Below, piece after piece: positions 36,442 through 44,301 of a DNA stretch of 61,548 nucleotides. The stretch is from assembly GCA_937881575.1 (NCBI GenBank), contig CALGEI010000079.1, forward strand, positions 1-61,548, in the 5' to 3' direction. The position numbers were made by a program, and so were the translations under genes. Positions within the stretch are counted from its first letter, which is position 1; each line of letters begins with the position of its first letter. Origin of the DNA: an uncultured Flavobacteriales bacterium. Lineage in GTDB: Bacteria; Bacteroidota; Bacteroidia; Flavobacteriales_D; Sanyastnellaceae. The notes under the pieces are model-generated. The model worked only from the letters and a program-made list of their open reading frames with translations, was not told where the DNA came from and ran no database searches.

Positions 36442-37916
36442 CACAGTTGAATTAGAAATCTGCTTCCCAACACTTCGCTAACTCCCACACTGATTCGCCC
36501 CCCATGGTACTCCTCAATGATGCGCTTGCATAAAGATAGTCCCAATCCCCAGCCCCTCGGTTTGGTCGTGTAGCCTGGCTGGAAAATTTCCCTTCGTTTG
36601 GCTTTCGGAATTCCGGGGCCTGTATCCGATACTGTAACCAGGACTCCGCCCTCCTCTCCTGCCTGAAGTGCGACTTGGATTTTTCCATCGCCATCCATGG
36701 CGTCCACCGCATTGCGGATGAGGTTTTCCAAGACCCAACTGAACAGTGGCGGGCTCAATGGTGCTTGCAGATCACGATCCGATGCCTCAAAAGTAAGTTC
36801 GACATTTTTTGACACCCTCGGGCGCATGTATTCGACCGTCGCTTCAATCACCGCAGCCACATTCAGTTCCTTTAAAATCGGCTTCGATCCAATCTTACTG
36901 AACCGATCAACCACCGTATTGAGTCGAACGATGTCGCGGTTCATTTCCGTCAGGTAATCCGATCGCACCCCTTGATCTTCAAGTAAGCTCACCCAGGCCA
37001 TCAAAGAGCTCAGCGGCGTACCCAATTGATGTGCGGTTTCCTTGGCCATTCCCACCCAGACCTGGTCCTGTTCTGCCCGGCGAAAACTGCTGAAAATGAG
37101 GTAAGCTACAAACGTGAAAACAGCGATGAGCACAAGCTGAGCAAGTGGATAATAACGCAGCTGGGTCAGAATAACAGAGTCCGCATAATAAATGTAATGG
37201 CGTCCCTCACCTGGTAAATTCACTTCAATAGGATCGTTTGAGCCTGCCATTCCTGTGAGCAAAGATTGAAGCTTTTGCGCATCTCCTATAGCAGTGGAGT
37301 CCACGCGCTGATAGCGAATCACCTCCGTGCGCGAGCTGTCCGTCATGATCACCGGAACCGAAGCGCTGTTGATCACTGTCTCACTAATGAACGAGTTGAT
37401 CAAGTCTTGCATAACGTCCTTCAACTCACTGAAACGGACACTTTCATCCCAATAAACCGTGTGGCCAACATCGTTGAATACAATCGGGTCATTGGCAGCA
37501 GACATGACTCCTTTTAAAGAGTCGAGGCTCACCCCTGCTGGGGTGTTAACTTGATACAACAGCTCGTCGTTACCATCATAAATCAAAACCGGAATCGTCT
37601 TGTTTGACCACAGGTAATCGGTAATGAACGTGAGGTCCATTCCACGAGGTGGGTCATTGATCAAACGGTATGCATCAGCCAATCGGTCGGCCTTTCCTCT
37701 TTCCTCTGTTCCAAGTTCCTCGAAGAGCTGTTGGGTGTAACCAACCAATTCAGCGCGTTGAACAATGGCTTCAGACCACAAGTGCACTTTATTTTGTTCC
37801 TCCTCACGGATGCGGCGCGCCATGTCATTGGAATACCAAAGAGTCACCAACACAATGACCGCCGCGGCAGCCAGTAAAAAACGCTTCCAGCGCTGTTTGT
37901 TGGAATAGACGTTCAT
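36441..37916 (-). CDS. Membrane sensor histidine kinase
   Basis: 491 aa. TM1 is about residues 12-28 (FLLAAAAVIVLVTLWYS) and TM2 about 262-280 (LAQLVLIAVFTFVAYLIF), with a sensing region of some 230 residues between. The dimerisation/phospho-acceptor box is MAKETAHQLGTPLSSLMAWV. The ATPase domain has an N box (LENLIRNAVDAMDGDG), G1 (SDTGPGIPKAKRREIFQPGY) and G2 (PRGWGLGLSLCKRIIEEYHG). No response regulator is adjacent, and there is no obvious HAMP domain. The gene lies nine nt after the PorP-like gene and overlaps the glycosyltransferase gene. Confidence 0.92.
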   Translation of the reverse strand: MNVYSNKQRWKRFLLAAAAVIVLVTLWYSNDMARRIREEEQNKVHLWSEAIVQRAELVGYTQQLFEELGTEERGKADRLADAYRLINDPPRGMDLTFITDYLWSNKTIPVLIYDGNDELLYQVNTPAGVSLDSLKGVMSAANDPIVFNDVGHTVYWDESVRFSELKDVMQDLINSFISETVINSASVPVIMTDSSRTEVIRYQRVDSTAIGDAQKLQSLLTGMAGSNDPIEVNLPGEGRHYIYYADSVILTQLRYYPLAQLVLIAVFTFVAYLIFSSFRRAEQDQVWVGMAKETAHQLGTPLSSLMAWVSLLEDQGVRSDYLTEMNRDIVRLNTVVDRFSKIGSKPILKELNVAAVIEATVEYMRPRVSKNVELTFEASDRDLQAPLSPPLFSWVLENLIRNAVDAMDGDGKIQVALQAGEEGGVLVTVSDTGPGIPKAKRREIFQPGYTTKPRGWGLGLSLCKRIIEEYHGGRISVGVSEVLGSRFLIQL

Positions 37917-37925
37917 ACAGTCAAA

Positions 37926-38873
37926 TCAATTGTATGCAGGACAAGGAATGGTTCTGCCGCTCGGCTTGCCCGAACAACCGTTGATGCCAATGACGATTTC
38001 ATGGGTCCGCGGGCCTGCACCACTCAAAGGAGAAACGTTCATCTCATACGCATATCCAATTGATAGGTATTCTAAGACTTTAATTTGAGCGGCCACCACA
38101 AAAGCACTTTGTGTGCGGTATCCAATACCAACACCCACCAAATCGTCATAACGCGCCATGGCCATCACCTCCGCAGATACCGGAACGCCTTTCGCCATGC
38201 GCACCTGGCCCGATGGTAGGAACATCCATTGGCCGTCGAGCTCTACTTCTGACCCGGCCATCATCACCACGTGTCGCCGCAACTTTCCGTATTGGCTGAT
38301 CTTCTCCATGGACGGTTGGGTCACATTTTGGATGGTCAGTCCCGCATACTTCGTGCGGTCGTAGAACCAAACACCGGCGTCCAGCAACGGGGCGAGAAAT
38401 TGACTCGATCCGATGATCGCTGGATCATTGGTTCCTTGCACTTCAGGCATGTCCAGTAGGCTGAAATCCAGTCGGTGCTGGAAAAAACCTGCACTCAAAC
38501 CCATGGCCAGCCGCGCGCCTGTGGACAATCTTAGGTTGTATGCATAGGCGAAGTTGATCGAGGTATACCCCCATGCACCCGCCTCGTCCGACTCAACCCG
38601 ACCACCAAACCCGTGAAAATTCTGTCCTTGAGCGGCCATTTGTCCATGCAGGTTGGCAAACGAAGTCTGCGGCGCGCCTTCAATTCCAGACCACTGATTC
38701 CGGTAGCCCATGTGCAAATCCATGCAACCCAAAACACCCGCCATAGCAGGGTGGTCTTGGAACGGATTCATCATCGCAGTCGTTCGAATCGGAAACTGTT
38801 GAGCTTGGCCTGAAGCGGTGAAGAATAAAAACACCAGCAAACCCGCTATACAAGGTGTGTGTAATCGTTTCAT
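37926..38873 (-). CDS. PorP/SprF family T9SS-associated outer-membrane protein
   Basis: 315 aa. The signal peptide is HTPCIAGLLVFLFFTASGQA. The mature start RTTAMMNPFQDHPAMAGVLG and the LHMGYRNQWSGIEGAPQTSF segment are the signature of the PorP/SprF family: a conserved asparagine/proline opening followed by YRxQW. The rest is a predicted barrel ending SIGYAYEMNVSPLSGAGPRT and HEIVIGINGC. Family members work with type B T9SS substrates. Its ATG overlaps the stop of such a substrate gene (ATGA), and the kinase gene follows by nine nt. Confidence 0.9.
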   Translation of the reverse strand: MKRLHTPCIAGLLVFLFFTASGQAQQFPIRTTAMMNPFQDHPAMAGVLGCMDLHMGYRNQWSGIEGAPQTSFANLHGQMAAQGQNFHGFGGRVESDEAGAWGYTSINFAYAYNLRLSTGARLAMGLSAGFFQHRLDFSLLDMPEVQGTNDPAIIGSSQFLAPLLDAGVWFYDRTKYAGLTIQNVTQPSMEKISQYGKLRRHVVMMAGSEVELDGQWMFLPSGQVRMAKGVPVSAEVMAMARYDDLVGVGIGYRTQSAFVVAAQIKVLEYLSIGYAYEMNVSPLSGAGPRTHEIVIGINGCSGKPSGRTIPCPAYN

Positions 38874-39865
38874 CGGATAACGCTGATAAAGCCGGTGATG
38901 GTTTGAAAATCAACAAGCAAAGGATCGTTCAGGTCGATCGCATAGTAGTAGGTCCCTTCGGGAACCTCTGTTCCGTTTCGCTTCCCATCCCAAGGTTGAG
39001 AAGAACCAATGCTTCGATGGACCAGTTGCCCCCATCGATCAAAGATGCGTATATCCGCCAAGTCATAAGACAGCAAGCCCTCGATGGACCAGAGGTCGTT
39101 GATGAAATCTCCGTTCGGTGTGAAACTCGTGGGGATGCCCAGTGGGTTGCCCACCGCGATGGTGACTGCGTCTGTATACTGACACCCTCCGAAAAATCCT
39201 GAAACCGAGTACGTCGTCGTAATGCTGGGTGAGGCAATGACCTCATCGCCGGTGACGGCCGAAATGCCGTAGTCAGGAAACCAGGTATAACCCAAGTCTT
39301 CATTGCCTCCGACAACGGTTAAGGTCACCGATTGTCCGGGCGCAATGTTGGACGTACAACACGCATTGATCGAGACCGCTTGGCCCGATAAAATCAGAGA
39401 GGCGTTGCACGGCGTTGTCGATGGATCATGTGTCGTCCCGATCAGAATCAAATAGGTCGTGTTGGGGAGCAGTCCGTCCGTTTGTAGGGAGAAATTGCCC
39501 GCCATCTCCGTGCACGGAGAAACCATTTCATAAGCAGCGACATCGCACAAGGCTTGTGGGTTGGGCTTGACGATCACGCACTCAATGACATCGTCAACCC
39601 CATCCGTTTGACATGCGACACCCGTGATGTCCAAGGTGGCCGAACCCGTATTGATGAAATCACCATTCGACATGAACTCCAGTACAGTGACATACGGTGA
39701 GTTCAAACAATCCATCTCCAAGTTCTGCAAGAAATTCAACGTCACCGGTTCAGGGATTTCGCCGCAAATAGGAACCGGATTGCTGCAGTCTTGAGCATGC
39801 AAGGCGCCCGTCAAGGTCAACAGGGTCAAACCGAAATATATCTTCATAGCATTTAAACGCTTCAT
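38870..39865 (-). CDS. Secreted protein with type B (CHU_C) T9SS sorting domain
   Basis: 331 aa, with an internal alternative ATG at 39847. The signal peptide is KIYFGLTLLTLTGALHAQ. The middle part has cysteine-rich Ig-like sheets, including ACCTSNIAPGQSVTLTVVGG and YSVSGFFGGCQYTDAVTIAV. The C-terminal ~90 residues form the gliding-motility-associated type B sorting domain: PTSFTPNGDFINDLWSIEGL, IFDRWGQLVHRSIGSSQPWD, EVPEGTYYYAIDLND and GFISVIR. It overlaps the BCCP-like gene upstream and the PorP gene downstream by four nt each, so substrate and likely partner are translated together. Confidence 0.9.
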   Translation of the reverse strand: MKRLNAMKIYFGLTLLTLTGALHAQDCSNPVPICGEIPEPVTLNFLQNLEMDCLNSPYVTVLEFMSNGDFINTGSATLDITGVACQTDGVDDVIECVIVKPNPQALCDVAAYEMVSPCTEMAGNFSLQTDGLLPNTTYLILIGTTHDPSTTPCNASLILSGQAVSINACCTSNIAPGQSVTLTVVGGNEDLGYTWFPDYGISAVTGDEVIASPSITTTYSVSGFFGGCQYTDAVTIAVGNPLGIPTSFTPNGDFINDLWSIEGLLSYDLADIRIFDRWGQLVHRSIGSSQPWDGKRNGTEVPEGTYYYAIDLNDPLLVDFQTITGFISVIR

Positions 39866-40350
39866 GGTTCCAATTCATACGTGACCAACGCCACTCCTTT
39901 CTCAACCGCCACTCCAGCTTCCACACCGACGCTTGCGATGATACCCGCCCGAGGGGCACGAATTACATTTTCCATTTTCATCGCTTCCAACACCAACAAA
40001 GCTTGACCTTCCTCGATTGTCTCATTGACCGAAACCTCCACAGAAAGCACCTTTCCTGGCATGGGAGCCAACACCTCCATTTCCAATCCGACCTCCGCGT
40101 TGCTCATCCCCATCGATTCCAATAGCAGCATCTGCCGATCGAGCACCTGCAACTGACGTTCTACGCCATTGACCCGGATCAATACATGTCCTTGGTTGTC
40201 CGGTCCTTCGACCAGTTCTACTCGGAGATTTCGCAGGCCCATTCGCACATCAAAAACCCCGTCTCCGACGGGTTTCCAATCCCATGAAGAGGATTCATCT
40301 CCCTGAACCTGTTCTGTTTGGCCATCGGGCCAGCGCACTTCCCATTCCAT
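39862..40350 (-). CDS. Biotin carboxyl carrier-like protein
   Basis: 162 aa. The C-terminal half is a biotinyl domain: VLAPMPGKVLSVEVSVNETI, the biotin lysine in VLEAMKMENVIRAPRAG, then GVEAGVAVEKGVALVTYELE. The N-terminal ~80 residues are a linker or all-beta region with no clear motif (EWEVRWPDGQTEQVQG). In Bacteroidota such stand-alone carriers belong to acetyl/propionyl-CoA carboxylase complexes, but no biotin carboxylase or carboxyltransferase gene is in the window. It is the first gene of the coupled minus-strand run; a TAACTTG element ends five nt before the ATG. Confidence 0.88.
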   Translation of the reverse strand: MEWEVRWPDGQTEQVQGDESSSWDWKPVGDGVFDVRMGLRNLRVELVEGPDNQGHVLIRVNGVERQLQVLDRQMLLLESMGMSNAEVGLEMEVLAPMPGKVLSVEVSVNETIEEGQALLVLEAMKMENVIRAPRAGIIASVGVEAGVAVEKGVALVTYELEP

Positions 40351-40389
40351 GTAGGCAAGTTAGGAGGATTTTGGAGCGAACTTGGGGGC

Positions 40390-41529
40390 GTGTTCGGGAT
40401 TTACATTCACATTCCATTCTGTAGAACTGCGTGTCATTATTGTGACTTCCATTTTTCTACCCAACTCGACCAGTTGGCTGAAATGGAAGGCGCTTTGATG
40501 CAAGAATTGCAGTGGCGCAGTCAAGAAGCCACTGGGGCCATTGGTACAGTCTACTTCGGTGGCGGCACCCCTTCGATCTTCCCTGTTGATGGATTGCAGC
40601 GGATGATGGACTCCATTCATGCTCTTTCCAACACCATCGAAGAAGTCACGCTCGAGGCCAACCCAGAGGACATCACACCTGAACGGCTTGACGCGTGGTT
40701 GGCGATGGGTATCAGCCGCCTTTCCATTGGCGTGCAATCTTTTGACGACAACATCCTGCAATGGATGAATCGGGCGCACACCGGAGACGAGGCAGCGAAG
40801 GCCATTCGAATGGCATCGGAAGCTGGGTTTGAGCACATCACGGGAGATTTGATTTATGGGCTGCCCGACCGGTCCACTCAGGATTGGGAGCTTGACCTCG
40901 ATCGCATGCTGGATCTCCCCATTGACCATTTATCCGCTTACATCCTGACCATTGAGCCCAAAACGGCCTTGGGCCATCGGGTCAAGCAAGGGACCCAAAA
41001 AACGGCTGAGGATGAGGCGGTTTCTGCGGCTTACCACACACTTTGCGAACGGACCGGCGCTGCTGGTTTTGAGCATTATGAAGTGTCCAATTTTGCGCGT
41101 TCCGGTGGGCACGCATTGCACAACCGGAATTATTGGAAAGGTGTTCCTTTTTGGGGCGTTGGGCCAGGGGCGCATGGATTTGACGGGGTCAATCGCTATG
41201 CTCATGTTTCCAACAACCGTCGGTATGTCCAGTCCATTCTACGCGCTCAATCCATGAGCGATGTCCCCTTGGAAGTGGATGTGCTCAAAGCCTCTGATCG
41301 ATTCAATGAACGCGTCATGACCGGATTGCGAACGATGGAAGGCATCGACCCCGAAGCACTGAAACGGGAGTTTGGACGCGACCCACGTGTCGCAGACCAA
41401 GACGTTTGGAAACAGTCCCTGCAGCAACGCGATTTAATCACCCTGCCCAACGGGTGCTTTCGCATTCCGGAAAACCGCTGGTTGTTCGCCGATGCCGTTG
41501 CTTCCGAATTCTTTTGGGTCAGCGAGTGA
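40390..41529 (+). CDS. hemW: HemW-like radical SAM protein (coproporphyrinogen III oxidase-like)
   Basis: 379 aa from GTG 40390 (MFGIYIHIPFCRTACHYCDF), the only start that places the conserved IYIHIPFC at the N-terminus; the in-frame ATG at 40318 overlaps the divergent BCCP gene. The radical-SAM cluster motif is CRTACHYC, and TVYFGGGTPSIF, GVQSFDDNILQWMNRAH and TGDLIYGLPDRSTQDW are typical. HemW proteins bind heme and act in heme transfer rather than as true oxidases; the extra HemN cysteine after the cluster is absent. The gene ends one nt from the convergent EamA stop. Confidence 0.92.
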   Translation: MFGIYIHIPFCRTACHYCDFHFSTQLDQLAEMEGALMQELQWRSQEATGAIGTVYFGGGTPSIFPVDGLQRMMDSIHALSNTIEEVTLEANPEDITPERLDAWLAMGISRLSIGVQSFDDNILQWMNRAHTGDEAAKAIRMASEAGFEHITGDLIYGLPDRSTQDWELDLDRMLDLPIDHLSAYILTIEPKTALGHRVKQGTQKTAEDEAVSAAYHTLCERTGAAGFEHYEVSNFARSGGHALHNRNYWKGVPFWGVGPGAHGFDGVNRYAHVSNNRRYVQSILRAQSMSDVPLEVDVLKASDRFNERVMTGLRTMEGIDPEALKREFGRDPRVADQDVWKQSLQQRDLITLPNGCFRIPENRWLFADAVASEFFWVSE

Positions 41530-41530
41530 A

Positions 41531-42463
41531 TCAATCCGTTTCCTGAAGGCCTGCTCCATTCAAGGCTCGTCGCTTGAGGGCTGCATCCACGAAAACAGCG
41601 CCCACAATGATCATCGCTCCGGCGTAGAACCAAGGGCCCATTTGTTCTTCAGCTCCAAAAATCCAGTAAGCGAATACAATCGCATACACCGGCTCCATGT
41701 TGATGGCCACCGCCGTGGTAAATGGAGTCAGTTTGCGCATGACTTCGATGCTCATGAGGAAAGCAAACGCCGTTGCTAGGCTTGCCAAAAGACCCAGCCA
41801 AAGCCAATCCGACGTTGGGACATTCCAGAATTCCGGCGTGCGTCCCGCCGGTTGCAAAAGGAAGATAAAACCCAACACTCCCGCCGCACTCAATAGTTCC
41901 AGCCGCGTCAAGTTTGCCGCATCGTACTGCCGAACCAACACGGAATTCAACGTGCTAAAAACAGCGGCTAAAAACGCAGAAATCAACGCCAAACCAATCC
42001 CAGCGTAATATGCTTGGGCTTCCAAAGTGAACTCACCACTGACCATTTTTGGTCCCATGAGCAGGACCAGTAAACCAAGCAAAATAGCCAATCCAAGTAC
42101 CATCTCGCGCCAATCCAGTTTTCTTCGATGCACAAGGGGTTCTATGAAGCTGACAAACAACGGCGTGATTGCAAGCGTTGCCAGCGCGATGGACACATTG
42201 CTCACCTTGATGGCAGCAAAAAACGCAATCCAATGAGCCGCCGCAACACACCCCACTAACCCCACTTGAACTGCTGTCTTCGGTTTGAACTTCACCGTTT
42301 TATTTCGCAGCATTAACCACAACATCACCAGAATTCCTCCGATGAAAACACGCCAAAAAACAAGACGCTCCGCCTCCAGAGAAATTAGTTTTCCCAGGAT
42401 CCCAGTGAACCCAAAAATTAGCACAATGAAGTGCAACATCCATGAACTCTGTCTGCGATTCAT
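41531..42463 (-). CDS. EamA-family (drug/metabolite superfamily) transporter
   Basis: 310 aa, predicted inner-membrane protein with about ten hydrophobic segments in two EamA repeats. The start ATG 42463 gives MNRRQSSWMLHFIVLIFG. The first repeat includes FTGILGKLISLEAERLVFWR, and the second repeat ends with FTTAVAINMEPVYAIVFAYW, the conserved NLEP-like segment, and IFGAEEQMGPWFYAGAMIIV. The substrate is unknown; the family exports amino acids, nucleosides and other metabolites. A TAGATTTG element five nt before the ATG suggests a leaderless transcript. It is divergent from the secreted nuclease-like gene. Confidence 0.9.
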   Translation of the reverse strand: MNRRQSSWMLHFIVLIFGFTGILGKLISLEAERLVFWRVFIGGILVMLWLMLRNKTVKFKPKTAVQVGLVGCVAAAHWIAFFAAIKVSNVSIALATLAITPLFVSFIEPLVHRRKLDWREMVLGLAILLGLLVLLMGPKMVSGEFTLEAQAYYAGIGLALISAFLAAVFSTLNSVLVRQYDAANLTRLELLSAAGVLGFIFLLQPAGRTPEFWNVPTSDWLWLGLLASLATAFAFLMSIEVMRKLTPFTTAVAINMEPVYAIVFAYWIFGAEEQMGPWFYAGAMIIVGAVFVDAALKRRALNGAGLQETD

Positions 42464-42468
42464 AACGG

Positions 42469-42488
42469 CAAATCTACCCGTAACTTCG
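42469..42488. promoter_or_regulatory. Back-to-back -7-like elements for the EamA and nuclease-like genes
   Basis: TAGATTTG (minus, 42476-42469) ends five nt before the EamA ATG. TAACTTCG (plus, 42481-42488) lies five nt before ATG 42494 and 29 nt before the preferred start 42518. The two elements are four nt apart, so the two promoters should interfere or be co-regulated. Confidence 0.4.
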
Positions 42489-42517
42489 TCCACATGATTC
42501 CATTCTCTTCACTTCAA

Positions 42518-44281
42518 ATGCGTAAAAATTTGCTCGCTACTTGCGGCATCGTTTTAGCATCTTTCGCATCCGCTCAAATTTTATTAGACAATCAATTCAA
42601 TGATTGGAGCAATGTGACTCATTTTGAAGCGGGCGATGGCGTTGGTTCGTTTGTTTCGGTGGGTGTTACCAGCAACGAATCATGGTTGTTTGTGCATGTT
42701 ATTCTGACCGATGAGGTCGGGCTGGACGAGGAGGTGTTGCCCAATGACCTCAAGATCTTGTTGGATTTGGATGATGACCTGGAGACGGGCGTTAATTATG
42801 CCGACCTGGGTTTGGGCGTGGACTTGCTTGTAGATTTACCCAATCGTCAGGCCATCCGATATACTGGCGGTACAGGAGCAGAATCACTCAATGACATTGG
42901 GCTGCACGTCTCGCCAACGTATAGCGCAAATGAATTCGAACTGGCTTTTCACCGTGAATCCACTGAAGTTGTCGATTCCGATATTCGTTTGATGTGGTAC
43001 AATGGGGCGACCGGTGAGGGTTTCCCTTCGGGAGGAGCGCCACATGCCGTCAGCGAAGCATTGAGTCCTTGGCAACCACAGAGCTTAGACCGAGCAGATG
43101 GCACGCTCAATCGTGTCGCGTTTTGGAATATGAACAACCGCATGGATCAGAGCGGTGCGCAAGCCTCAATGGAACGCATCTTGCAAGCGATCAACCCGGA
43201 CATCATTGGTTTTTCTGAAGTCAGTGACGAGTCGCCCAACTTTGTTGAAGGACTTCTGAATCAATGGTTGCCCCTAGAAGACGGCGCCACGTGGAACGTC
43301 ATTAAAGACGATTACGATTTGATGGTCGCAGCCAAAGGTTCGATTGTTGAAGGGTATGACGAAGTGTATCGACAGTTTCCTGTTCTTGTTGAAGGACATG
43401 CCGGTTGGGGCGTTCCGCTGCTCGTTACCAGCAGCCACCTCAAATGCTGTGGTGGCAATTCCAGTGAAGCGCAGCGTCAATCCGAAGCGGATGAATACAT
43501 GGCGTTTCTGCGCGACGCAATCACAGGAGAAGGCAATGGTCCGACGCTTCCTGCCAACACGCCTTTGATTTATGGAGGCGACTTGAATATGGTGGGGCTC
43601 GCTGGTCCTATTCACACTCTCAAAACAGGTGATATCAGCGATGAGGACTCCAATGGAGCCGACTTCACCCCCGATTGGGACGGTTCTTCACTGACAGAAT
43701 GGCCCCTGCTACAATCCGATTCACCCATGGATTATACTTGGACCAACACTTCCGGAGAATGGATGCCCGGCAAGCTCGACTACCTCATCACTTCCGACGC
43801 CTCAGCGACCGTATTGCATGGATTCACTTTGCGCACTGACATCATGAGTTCTGATCGATTGGCTCAATATGGTCTTCAGTCCGGTGACGCACTTTCCGCG
43901 TCTGACCATTATATCGTCGTTGCTGATCTCGGGCTGGGATCGCTTGTTGGGACCTTGCCTGACTCAGACGAAGATGGCACTACGGACAATTTGGACAATT
44001 GCATTGACATTGCCAACGCCACTCAAAACGACTTCAACAACGATGGAGTGGGCGATGCTTGCAGTGATTCCGATGGGGACGGCATCAGCGACGCCCTTGA
44101 AATCACCCTCTACAATACCGACCCCTTGAGTGTGGATTCCGATGGGGACGGTGTGGTAGATGGATTGGAGTTGTGCGTTTGCAGCACGGCCAATCTGTGC
44201 CCAGGAGACCTCACCAACGATTTGGTCGTGAGTGTTGGAGACCTGCTGCTGCTGCTCGGTTTGTTCGGATCAGCTTGCTGA
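42518..44281 (+). CDS. Secreted endonuclease/exonuclease/phosphatase-family protein with TSP3 repeats and dockerin-like tail
   Basis: 587 aa from ATG 42518, where RKNLLATCGIVLASFASAQ is a good signal peptide; ATG 42494 is an alternative. Residues about 22-180 resemble a carbohydrate-binding/DOMON-type sandwich. An EEP domain follows (about 190-460): VAFWNMNNRMDQSG, IIGFSEVSDESPN, VTSSHLKCCGGNSS, LIYGGDLNMVGLAG and SASDHYIVVADLG, with the metal- and base-forming residues in place. Calcium-binding TSP3-like repeats (SDEDGTTDNLDNCIDIAN, DSDGDGISDALEITLYNTD) and a dockerin-like tail (CPGDLTNDLVVSVGDLLLLL) end it. Probably extracellular DNA or phosphodiester hydrolysis. Confidence 0.8.
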   Translation: MRKNLLATCGIVLASFASAQILLDNQFNDWSNVTHFEAGDGVGSFVSVGVTSNESWLFVHVILTDEVGLDEEVLPNDLKILLDLDDDLETGVNYADLGLGVDLLVDLPNRQAIRYTGGTGAESLNDIGLHVSPTYSANEFELAFHRESTEVVDSDIRLMWYNGATGEGFPSGGAPHAVSEALSPWQPQSLDRADGTLNRVAFWNMNNRMDQSGAQASMERILQAINPDIIGFSEVSDESPNFVEGLLNQWLPLEDGATWNVIKDDYDLMVAAKGSIVEGYDEVYRQFPVLVEGHAGWGVPLLVTSSHLKCCGGNSSEAQRQSEADEYMAFLRDAITGEGNGPTLPANTPLIYGGDLNMVGLAGPIHTLKTGDISDEDSNGADFTPDWDGSSLTEWPLLQSDSPMDYTWTNTSGEWMPGKLDYLITSDASATVLHGFTLRTDIMSSDRLAQYGLQSGDALSASDHYIVVADLGLGSLVGTLPDSDEDGTTDNLDNCIDIANATQNDFNNDGVGDACSDSDGDGISDALEITLYNTDPLSVDSDGDGVVDGLELCVCSTANLCPGDLTNDLVVSVGDLLLLLGLFGSAC

Positions 44282-44301
44282 ACTGAGCTCTTTGGTAGGG
44301 C

